Assembly: GCA_964470965.1 (NCBI GenBank)
Contig: CAYYIS010000076.1
Span: 1 to 16,504 of the forward strand
Reading direction: 5' to 3'
DNA length: 16,504 nucleotides
Origin: CAYYIS01 sp964470965
GTDB taxonomy: Bacteria > JAAXHH01 > JABIQT01
Position numbers and translations under genes: made by a program. The notes beneath the pieces were generated by a model, which was not told the DNA's origin, searched no databases, and saw only the letters and a list, made by a program, of their open reading frames with translations. Shown here piece after piece: positions 1-6,260 of the stretch. Numbering within the stretch: the stretch's first letter is position 1; each line of letters opens with the position of its first letter.

Positions 1-1008
1 ATACTTGGTACGCCTGTTATCGCCATCACGTTGGTATTGTTGATTATGGAACGCGGATTGAAGATTGGTATCTTTGATCCTACATTGGGCGGTGATCCCG
101 TCCTGTTCCAGCATCTCTTCTGGTTCTACTCCCATCCTGCCGTCTATATCATGATTCTGCCGCCGATGGGCATCATTTCGGAAGTCATTGCCTGTTTCTC
201 CCGAAAACGCATTTTCGGCTATGATTTCGTGGCCATATCCAGCGTGGCGATCGCGATTCTCGGTTTTTTCGTCTGGGGTCACCATCTCTTTCTGGCGGGT
301 CAGTCGATCTATGCCGGGATGGTATTCTCTTTTCTGACCATGCTGGTGGCTGTCCCGTCGGCGATCAAGATGTTCAACTGGACGGCAACCATGTACAAAG
401 GGTCTATCTCTTTCGATACACCCATGATTTACGCTTTCTCATTCATGGGCTTATTCGGCATAGGCGGCCTGACCGGCGTGTTCCTGGCCAACCTCGGTCT
501 CGATATCCACTTGCATGACACCTATTTCGTGGTATCGCACTTTCACTACGTGATGGTGGGCGGGGCGATTACAGGATTTCTGGCGGGTTTGCACTATTGG
601 TGGCCGAAAATCACCGGGCGTCTTTATCCGGAGGGTTGGGCCCGAGGTTCGGCAATTCTCATTTTTGCAGGCTTTAATCTGACATTCTTTCCGCAGTTCA
701 TCCTAGGTTATCTTGGGATGCCCCGGCGTTATCACGTGTATCCGCCTGATTTCCAGATTCTCAATGTGTTTTCCTCTGTAGGAGCATCCATACTGGCCGT
801 CGGTTTCCTCATTACGGTGATCTATCTTCTATGGTCGCTGAAATATGGCAAACCTGCGGCACGGAACCCTTGGGGCGCTACTGGATTAGAGTGGACCATC
901 TCCTCGCCGCCACCTGCGCACAATTTCGATGAAACACCCATTGTAACGGATGAACCCTACGCTTATCATAAGGGCCCTAGTGAGACGTTTGAACATAATT
1001 CACGGTAA
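1..1008 (+). CDS. ctaD: Cytochrome c oxidase subunit I, A2-type (5'-truncated by window edge)
   Basis: Catalytic subunit of a proton-pumping haem-copper oxidase in the cytoplasmic membrane. The frame is open from base 1, so the N-terminal part, with the first haem a ligand, lies outside the window. Visible ligands are the CuB histidine and cross-linked tyrosine in YSHPAVY (bases 127-147), the CuB pair in WGHH (bases 277-288), and the haem a3 and haem a histidines in VVSHFHYVM (bases 529-555). The K-channel lysine is in VPSAIKMF. YSHPAVY lacks the glutamate of HPEVY and has the Tyr-Ser pair that defines A2-type oxidases such as those of Rhodothermus and Thermus. The end of the protein (SPPPAHNFDETPIV) is typical of the family. 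No cox3 follows; haem A synthase comes next after 264 bases. Very sure of the family, and fairly sure of the A2 class. Confidence 0.96.
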   Translation: MLGTPVIAITLVLLIMERGLKIGIFDPTLGGDPVLFQHLFWFYSHPAVYIMILPPMGIISEVIACFSRKRIFGYDFVAISSVAIAILGFFVWGHHLFLAGQSIYAGMVFSFLTMLVAVPSAIKMFNWTATMYKGSISFDTPMIYAFSFMGLFGIGGLTGVFLANLGLDIHLHDTYFVVSHFHYVMVGGAITGFLAGLHYWWPKITGRLYPEGWARGSAILIFAGFNLTFFPQFILGYLGMPRRYHVYPPDFQILNVFSSVGASILAVGFLITVIYLLWSLKYGKPAARNPWGATGLEWTISSPPPAHNFDETPIVTDEPYAYHKGPSETFEHNSR

Positions 1009-1272
1009 TGTTTACCATGGAAAATCAGAGAACTCCGAAGAGATCATGGCAGGTGATTTGCTCACAACATATTCTGGCAGGAATATCCAACGCACAGCCG
1101 TCTTATAGATGGACCTCGAGAGGGGGAATGCAACATGGATAACAGACATGTGAGACTCCCAGCCTCACAACAGATGTCAATCTCCAATAGCCAATCTTCT
1201 AGCATTTCCCCCCTCCACATTTTCCGAAATCATACTGATCGATCCCGATGAGGAGTCGAAGACCAAAATAAA

Positions 1273-2355
1273 ATGTCCTACGTGCCAACTAAACCCGTTC
1301 GCGCCTGGTTGTTCACCGTATCTGCGTGTATAGTCTTTCTCATTATTTTTGGAGGGTTTGTCCGTCTCAGCCGATCCGGGCTCTCCATGGTGGAATGGCA
1401 TGTGATCACCGGCATCGTGCCCCCCATGGATGAAACGGCCTGGCAGGTGGCATTCAACATGTATCGGCAGACGCCGGAATTCAAGCATTTCAACAAAAAC
1501 ATGACGGTGCGCGAATACAAAACCATCTACCTAATTGAATACACTCACCGTTTGTTCGCACGATTGGTAGGCTTGATTGTTTTGATTCCATTAATGATTT
1601 TTGTCATCCGAGGCATCATTCCCTTACGTCATTGCGCCCCATATCTTGGGATTGGGGTCCTCTTTGTCTCACAGGGATTTTTCGGATGGTATATGGTGCA
1701 GAGTGGTCTAGTGGTGGAGCCGCGTGTGAGTCCTTATCTTTTGACCAGCCATCTCATGATGGCCCTGACGCTCCTGACACTCTGTCTGTGGAAGGGATTA
1801 CAGCGCAACATCACGCCATCTTTTCAGAGACTCCGACTTGAAAATATCAGCGAAGTATCTACCCCCCCAAATACATTGAGAAAGATCCAATTGTTTCACC
1901 TAAAATGGCTCTCGCTCGGTCTCTCTGGTGTGATAATCGTCCAAATCGCTTACGGAGGACTAACGGCAGGCTTAAGGGCGGGGTACGTTTCCGATACATT
2001 TCCTCTGATGTTCGGCTATTTGATCCCTCCGGGTATGTTCTCGGTAGAACAACCCTGGTTTCTCAATCTGGTTGAGACCGAGATGACGGTTCAATTCGTG
2101 CATCGCTGGCTGGCCTTTGTGGCCCTGGGTCTTGCGGGGCTTCTGAACTATTTTTTTCGGCACAAAAACGTTCCGGATATCATTCGGGTAAATACTTCCG
2201 TTGTTATCACCTTAATCAGTCTACAAATTTTGATTGGAATTGGTGTGATTCAGTTCCACGTCCCCACCTCCCTGGCTTTGATCCACCAGACGGTGGGAAT
2301 CCTCGTATTTTTAAACGTTTTGTTTCTCAATTATCATCTTCACAGACTGCGTTGA
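1273..2355 (+). CDS. ctaA: Haem A synthase (COX15/CtaA family)
   Basis: Membrane enzyme that oxidises the C8 methyl of haem O to the formyl group of haem A, needed by the oxidase encoded upstream. The 360-residue product has the two-fold repeated four-helix layout of the family. The four expected haem-ligand histidines are visible: His92 in EYTHRL (with conserved Glu89), His160 in TSHLMM, His277 in FVHRWL and His338 in LIHQTVG. The first outer loop has no cysteine pair, so this is the COX15/proteobacterial class rather than the Bacillus class. The ATG at 1273 is the only plausible start because an in-frame TGA lies at 1249-1251. The GAGGAG at about 1250 is too far away to be a good ribosome binding site, so initiation may be weak. 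It follows the oxidase gene on the same strand and is probably functionally linked. Confidence 0.95.
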   Translation: MSYVPTKPVRAWLFTVSACIVFLIIFGGFVRLSRSGLSMVEWHVITGIVPPMDETAWQVAFNMYRQTPEFKHFNKNMTVREYKTIYLIEYTHRLFARLVGLIVLIPLMIFVIRGIIPLRHCAPYLGIGVLFVSQGFFGWYMVQSGLVVEPRVSPYLLTSHLMMALTLLTLCLWKGLQRNITPSFQRLRLENISEVSTPPNTLRKIQLFHLKWLSLGLSGVIIVQIAYGGLTAGLRAGYVSDTFPLMFGYLIPPGMFSVEQPWFLNLVETEMTVQFVHRWLAFVALGLAGLLNYFFRHKNVPDIIRVNTSVVITLISLQILIGIGVIQFHVPTSLALIHQTVGILVFLNVLFLNYHLHRLR

Positions 2356-2437
2356 TGCCCGGAGGAATGATCTTCCCATTGGATGGTCAGGTAAAATCGG
2401 AAATACTTTTGCCGCATTTCATCTGTAAAAAACATTT

Positions 2438-2466
2438 TCTCAAGACCGCTGCATTCGTGGTACACT
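2438..2466 (+). promoter_or_regulatory. Possible promoter with extended -10
   Basis: TGGTACACT at 2458-2466 fits an extended -10 (TG-N-TACACT). The hexamer 17 bases upstream of it (2438-2443, TCTCAA) is a poor -35. It lies upstream of the possible small ORF and of ric. Assigned by eye, so weak support. Confidence 0.2.
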
Positions 2467-2475
2467 ATAGAATGT

Positions 2476-2492
2476 GCGCCATATGATGGCGC
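2476..2492. repeat. Inverted repeat, 7-bp arms, 3-base loop
   Basis: GCGCCAT, loop ATG, ATGGCGC: a perfect 7-bp inverted repeat starting 10 bases after the possible -10 at 2461-2466. It could be an operator at the transcription start or a 5' leader hairpin. No regulator family could be matched to it. Confidence 0.45.
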
Positions 2493-2531
2493 CAATTACC
2501 TATTACCTCATAACTCCCGTCAGTCCAAACT

Positions 2532-2687
2532 GTGTGCCGCCAGAATGACGGCCGTAATCCTCCTGTTGAAGCTGGTGATCGAAGTGCAAGAGAAGTTGCA
2601 GCGAACTACAACAAGCACCTAGGAACATTCACAGAGGCAGTCCCCTTCGTTAATGAAGAGATAAAAACAGGCAACATGATTAAATAG
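2532..2687 (+). CDS. Possible small ORF, 51 residues, unrecognised
   Basis: A GTG-initiated frame encodes a soluble-looking peptide ending in EAVPFVNEEIKTGNMIK, with a balanced composition of charged and aliphatic residues. The frame is open upstream of the GTG only back to a TAA about 20 bases away. No good ribosome binding site precedes the GTG. It could be a real small protein, the tail of a decayed gene, or chance. I do not recognise the sequence. It lies between ctaA and ric on the same strand. Confidence 0.22.
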   Translation: MCRQNDGRNPPVEAGDRSAREVAANYNKHLGTFTEAVPFVNEEIKTGNMIK

Positions 2688-2703
2688 GAGTTTTTTTCGC
2701 AAT

Positions 2704-2731
2704 TATTGACAATATCTCGACCGAGGGGTCG
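2704..2731. promoter_or_regulatory. Two adjacent palindromes upstream of ric
   Basis: TATTG-A-CAATA (2704-2714) is followed closely by CGACC-GAGG-GGTCG (2718-2731), about 80-105 bases before the ric start. The first contains TTGACA, which also resembles a -35 box, but no -10 follows at the right spacing. Either could bind an NO- or redox-responsive regulator, as ric genes are usually stress-controlled. Neither is a clear FNR/NnrR box. Confidence 0.25.
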
Positions 2732-2809
2732 CAGTAAAGACACCGCTACGCTCGTCGCACCAATTAAAAGGATTACAAAGCTGTAGGCTTATTCAACCAG
2801 GAGACGTAA

Positions 2810-3484
2810 TTGGCCATCACAACAGATACACTCGTCGGAAAGATCGCAACAGAACACCCTCATCCGACCAGAGTATTCGCCCGTCGTAATATCGACTATT
2901 GCTGTGGAGGTGACAGGACGCTCCTTGAGGCTTGTCACCGGATGGCAATCGATCCAAACAGCGTGCTCTCGGACATCTACGCAGAGATCAATAACACCGC
3001 GGAAAACCCCGAAGTCCGATGGGACGAAGCACCGTTACCCAACTTGATCCATCACATCCTTACCACCTTCCATCGCCCACTCGGCGAAGAACTGCCCCGA
3101 CTCTTGTCTATGGTTGAAAAAGTGTGCGAAATACATCGTGATAAGGCACTGGAGTCACTTCCCCCCCTTCTCACCATCTTCCGGGACCTAAAAAAGGAAC
3201 TCGTGCACCATATGATTAAGGAAGAACGGGTCCTGTTCCCCATGATAATACGAGGGCAGGGAGCCATGGGCGGAGGACCGATATCCCGTATGATGCACGA
3301 ACACGAAAACGCTGCCGCGGCACTGACCAAAATCCGGAAGCTGACGAACGACTATCAGATTCTGGACGGAGCCTGCAATACCTGGTGTGCCCTTTGTCAC
3401 GGACTGGAGACACTTGAGCAAGACTTGCACCAGCACATCCACCTAGAAAACAACATACTGGTCCCAAGGGCACTGCAGTGTTGA
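2810..3484 (+). CDS. ric: Iron-sulphur cluster repair di-iron protein (Ric/ScdA/YtfE)
   Basis: Cytoplasmic di-iron protein that helps restore Fe-S clusters damaged by nitric oxide or oxidants. The 224-residue product has an N-terminal ScdA_N domain (about 1-60) with IDYCCGGD (Cys31, Cys32) and Cys42, then a hemerythrin-like four-helix bundle (about 75-220). Likely iron ligands are His82 or His88, His109, His134/Glu138 in HHMIKEE, His163 in MHEHE, and His209/Glu213 in HIHLENN. The start is TTG at 2810, supported by AGGAG with a 6-base spacer. One oddity: residues 193-197 read CALCH, a CxxCH motif, where E. coli YtfE as I recall it has lysine and tyrosine at the two cysteine positions. Its position between oxidase genes and a nitrate-respiration operon fits a role in NO defence. 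Confidence 0.93.
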   Translation: MAITTDTLVGKIATEHPHPTRVFARRNIDYCCGGDRTLLEACHRMAIDPNSVLSDIYAEINNTAENPEVRWDEAPLPNLIHHILTTFHRPLGEELPRLLSMVEKVCEIHRDKALESLPPLLTIFRDLKKELVHHMIKEERVLFPMIIRGQGAMGGGPISRMMHEHENAAAALTKIRKLTNDYQILDGACNTWCALCHGLETLEQDLHQHIHLENNILVPRALQC

Positions 3485-3652
3485 GTCTACATACATGCCG
3501 AAGCCACTAGACTCTTATTCCAGCAAGGGAGTTTTAGTTATGTGACGCGAATGAGTTCTGCACACTGCGGCGGTTTAAAATCGCGAGTAGACATTTTTAT
3601 CAACTGAAAAACCGCTATTCTAGATGAGACTTAGACGACACTGTGGATGGGG

Positions 3653-3860
3653 TGAGGTGGACCCAGTGTTTCGAGAAGATTAAGTCTGGAATTAGGTGGA
3701 ATCTTCTGTATTTTGTCAACAGCACGTTAGCGAAAGGAGCAGGAGCCGGTAGCGGAGGACCTATTATGCAGCCTCAAAGGCGAAGGTAGCCGTGGCAGCT
3801 AATCGGCACATAATCGCGGTGAAAACCGAGGCCCGTGGCGCTGACATGTCTGCGTGGATT
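3653..3860 (+). mobile_element. Degenerate IS3-family remnant (left end and start of orfA)
   Basis: TGAGGTGGACCC at 3653-3664 resembles the left terminal repeat of IS3-family elements. About 90 bases further on lies a ribosome-binding-like stretch (AAAGGAGCAGG). Then a frame from 3753 reads RRTYYAASKAKVAVAANR. By eye this matches the typical OrfA opening (RRTYSAEFKAKVALEALR) at about 12 of 18 positions. A TAG sits directly before it (3750-3752), where a start codon would be expected. Similarity fades after about 18 residues and no OrfB part or right end is present. The right boundary is approximate. I infer an old, inactive insertion; no database comparison was possible. Confidence 0.5.
3674..3707. 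repeat. Inverted repeat, 8-bp arms, 18-base loop
   Basis: AGAAGATT (3674-3681) and AATCTTCT (3700-3707) are perfect inverted copies, followed on the + strand by GTATTTTG. It could act as a weak terminator for ric, 190 bases downstream of its stop, but the stem is AT-rich and the T-run is short. It lies inside the presumed insertion-element end. Confidence 0.35.
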
Positions 3861-3906
3861 GAAGAAGATTGGCACGAGACACTCCGAGGCTGCCCGACAG
3901 GCAAAC

Positions 3907-5124
3907 CTATGACGCCACCACATCGGCAACTTCGGTATCATCGACTGCATCGTGTGCCTGTGGTAGACTCTCAACCAGGTATGGATCATTGATCGGCGTC
4001 AGCGAGTGTTTACTCAGGGTATTGAATACAATCCGGAAGAACAGCGCGATAATTCCGGCTACCGGACCTATCTCCCATACACCAAATGATGGTGTGGCAC
4101 TGGCGACCGTGGCCGGCATGACCATGATAAACAGATCCAACCAATGACCTATTAAAAGCAGTAGTGCGACTTGGAACATGGTCCGGTCGTTGCGCTTACA
4201 TGCACGGGGCATCAGGATGAAGAATGGAATCAGCCAATTGCAGACTACATTCAGGAGCGAAAGGGTACCCCAACCGCTGAAATGCCGCAATACGTAGTAG
4301 GACGTTTCCTCCGGTATGTTGGAATACCAGATAAGCATGTGCTGGGAAACCCACAGATACACCCAGAAGATGCAGAACGCCAGCATCAGGTTACCGACCG
4401 TGTGGAGGTGGTCCGTTGTGAATATATGCGTATATCCGGCTTTGCGAAGCAGAACCAGGAAGACGGTTATCATAGCCAGGCTGGTCAAAAAGGTGCCAGC
4501 TAGGTTCTGGAAGCCGAAGATGGTGCTGTACCAGTGCGGCTGCAGCGACATGATCAGGTCGATGCTGGCCAGGCAAAATGTGTAGACACCGATGAGGATG
4601 AACAACGCGCCGTTTCGTACGTTCTTTTTGGTGTAGACCAGATCGGGATCCTCATCCTGTCTGAGGGAGTTGTTACGTATCATCCAGCTCAAAACGGTCC
4701 ATATGGCGAGGTATACTATCATCCGGACAATGAAAAACGGTACATTCAACCAGTCGCTTTTAGCCTGAAGTATCGAATCCTGAGCCACAACCGCTTCGTG
4801 GCTCCACTCATAGAGCGTATGTATCCCGGGAATAAGAATCAATACCCCCACACCGGCAAACGGAAGGGTTGCGCTCATGGCCTCGGGAATGCGACGTATG
4901 GCAGTCGCCCATCCGCCGTTGGTCACGTACTGAATAGCGATAAAGAATGTCGCTCCCATTCCCAGGCCGATCAGGTAGTACTCGGCAATCAGAAAGCTAG
5001 ACCAGGTGCGTTCAGGCGCAAAGAAGAGTCCCAGCAGAAAGCATATCAATCCAAAAACCAGAATGCCCGATAACACACGATTCGTGGTCTGTGGTACCTT
5101 AAAGCGAGGTATTGAGGGTGTCAT
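3907..5124 (-). CDS. actF: Alternative complex III subunit ActF (NrfD-like quinol-binding membrane protein)
   Basis: Integral membrane subunit of alternative complex III, paralogous to ActC. The 405-residue product has about ten membrane helices, starting around residue 18. It carries the family signature SIDLIMSLQPHWYST (residues 187-201, with Asp189 and His197), thought to line a proton path or quinone pocket. The start is ATG at 5124, with AGAGG six bases upstream inside a short direct repeat (CTTGTGC twice at 5125-5140). It is the last gene of the operon; no actG homologue follows before ric. The C-terminal tail after the last helix is acidic (HDAVDDTEVADVVAS). Confidence 0.95.
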   Translation of the reverse strand: MTPSIPRFKVPQTTNRVLSGILVFGLICFLLGLFFAPERTWSSFLIAEYYLIGLGMGATFFIAIQYVTNGGWATAIRRIPEAMSATLPFAGVGVLILIPGIHTLYEWSHEAVVAQDSILQAKSDWLNVPFFIVRMIVYLAIWTVLSWMIRNNSLRQDEDPDLVYTKKNVRNGALFILIGVYTFCLASIDLIMSLQPHWYSTIFGFQNLAGTFLTSLAMITVFLVLLRKAGYTHIFTTDHLHTVGNLMLAFCIFWVYLWVSQHMLIWYSNIPEETSYYVLRHFSGWGTLSLLNVVCNWLIPFFILMPRACKRNDRTMFQVALLLLIGHWLDLFIMVMPATVASATPSFGVWEIGPVAGIIALFFRIVFNTLSKHSLTPINDPYLVESLPQAHDAVDDTEVADVVAS

Positions 5125-5140
5125 CTTGTGCCTCTTGTGC

Positions 5141-5707
5141 CTATTGTTCGGCTGTGGTCTGTAATTGTCGGATAAACGAGATCACCTGCCATCTGTCGTC
5201 CTGCGCCACCTGCACCGCATAACCCGGCATGTTTTTAAATCCGTATGTGATGATATGAAACAGCTCTCCGTCTCTTCTGCCCTTCGCCGTTTCCGCGAGT
5301 AAAGATGTGGGCGGCGGGTATCCTCGACTGACTATCGGACCGTCCCCTGCCCCCCCGGCCCCGTGACAAGGCTGGCAAAATATCCGGTATACATCCGCCC
5401 CACGTCCGGGATCGATATCGCTCTCCGTCAATGGTGTTACCAGCTCATTTCCCGCCCGTGCCAGTTCATCCTCTTCTATCCCGTAATGCAACGGCGTGTA
5501 TCCTCTCGGAATCGTTCCATCAGGGGGAGATAACTGGGTGATACCCTGAGGAAGATGCGGGTTTTCTGATTGTGCTTTGAACGCGACCGATTGATACATG
5601 TCGTCGAAGTAGATATAACTCCGCTCTTCTGCATCCTGTCCAAGGATACGCTCTAGAGCGAGCAATCCGATCACGATCACGATGGCGCCGGTTAGTATGA
5701 TTTTCAC
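5141..5707 (-). CDS. actE: Alternative complex III subunit ActE (mono-haem cytochrome c)
   Basis: Periplasmic-side cytochrome c of alternative complex III that passes electrons on to the acceptor. The 188-residue product has one N-terminal hydrophobic segment (about 2-19), a single haem c motif CQPCH (111-115), and a likely distal methionine ligand in NMPGYA (Met160). It starts with GTG at 5707, in a GTGA overlap with the actD stop, so translation is probably coupled. No lipobox cysteine follows the N-terminal hydrophobic stretch, so this subunit appears to be anchored by an uncleaved helix rather than as a lipoprotein. Length and position match ActE of other complexes. Confidence 0.94.
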   Translation of the reverse strand: MKIILTGAIVIVIGLLALERILGQDAEERSYIYFDDMYQSVAFKAQSENPHLPQGITQLSPPDGTIPRGYTPLHYGIEEDELARAGNELVTPLTESDIDPGRGADVYRIFCQPCHGAGGAGDGPIVSRGYPPPTSLLAETAKGRRDGELFHIITYGFKNMPGYAVQVAQDDRWQVISFIRQLQTTAEQ

Positions 5708-6231
5708 GTTGCCGCCTCCGGCAGTTCTTTGATTTCCACCACATGATATCGTGACCAGAGCGCGGTGACCTCCTTCAGATCAAAGGAAGCATCCGTGCGT
5801 TCTACTGCCAAGCCGAACCGGTTGTGGGTAACCTCCGGATGAATCAGTCGCTCCCGTTTGCCGGGATACAACCGATTCCGCGCCAGCATGGTTATGGTTA
5901 CGCCCACGCCACCGAACAGGACGATTAATTCGAACATCACCGGTAAATAGGCAGGCAACGAATTGAACGGCCTTCCCCCCACATTCACCGGCCAATCTAC
6001 ACCGGCGATCCAGAACTGTCCTGTGATGGCGGCAGTAAAGCCTGCCAGGCCAAACAGAAGGCAGGCCCATGGGAGCAAACTGGGTTTCAGTCCCATTGCT
6101 TCCGGCAGACCGTGAACGGCATAGGGGGCATACGTGTCGTGGATGTCGTAGCCTGTTCCACGGGTCTTCGTGGTGGCGTCTATGATATCTTCCTCGGTTT
6201 CGAATATACCGACGACATATTGATTTTCCAT
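5704..6231 (-). CDS. actD: Alternative complex III subunit ActD (DUF3341 family)
   Basis: Small membrane subunit of alternative complex III. The 175-residue product opens with a soluble domain (VVGIFETEEDIIDAT, typical of DUF3341). Two membrane helices follow at about 53-72 and 95-116, and then a cytoplasmic tail. Its catalytic role is unknown; in known complexes it packs against the ActC/ActF core. The start is ATG at 6231, with AGGA about nine bases upstream. It lies 29 bases after the actC stop and overlaps actE. Confidence 0.94.
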   Translation of the reverse strand: MENQYVVGIFETEEDIIDATTKTRGTGYDIHDTYAPYAVHGLPEAMGLKPSLLPWACLLFGLAGFTAAITGQFWIAGVDWPVNVGGRPFNSLPAYLPVMFELIVLFGGVGVTITMLARNRLYPGKRERLIHPEVTHNRFGLAVERTDASFDLKEVTALWSRYHVVEIKELPEAAT

Positions 6232-6260
6232 AGGTCAGATCCTGTTGTAAATGGTGAGCG

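Larger units (their letters stand above)
2356..2809. other. Intergenic region between haem A synthase and ric
   Basis: This 454-base stretch is more AT-rich than its neighbours. It holds an extended -10-like element near 2458-2466, a perfect inverted repeat at 2476-2492, a possible 51-codon ORF at 2532-2687, and two short palindromes at 2704-2731 upstream of ric. No RNA gene and no convincing rho-independent terminator for ctaA was found. Confidence 0.6.
3485..3906. other. Convergent intergenic region between ric and actF
   Basis: This 422-base stretch separates the + strand genes from the - strand operon. Its right half (about 3653-3860) looks like the decayed left end of an IS3-family element. 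It also contains an 8-bp inverted repeat at 3674-3707. I saw no strong bidirectional terminator and no intact gene. Confidence 0.6.

Noticed and set aside
1149..1169. TGTGAG/CTCACA inverted repeat after ctaD
   Set aside because: The stem is only 6 bp with a 9-base loop and no T-run, so it is not a convincing terminator.
1135..1251. 38-codon ORF (MDNRHVRL...) between ctaD and ctaA
   Set aside because: It has a fair ribosome-like site, but the peptide is serine-rich and of low complexity with no recognisable features; likely chance.
3570..3615. GCGGTTT/AAACCGC inverted repeat as a terminator between ric and actF
   Set aside because: The arms are 7 bp with a 32-base loop and no suitable T-run; too weak to call.
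3774..3989. Short overlapping ORFs on both strands at the actF 3' end
   Set aside because: They overlap the actF coding end or the presumed IS remnant and show no intact domain; only the OrfA-like stretch was kept, as part of the mobile-element call.
4534..5073. 179-codon ORF on the + strand
   Set aside because: Entirely antisense to actF and very polar with no domain; a shadow of the real membrane-protein gene.
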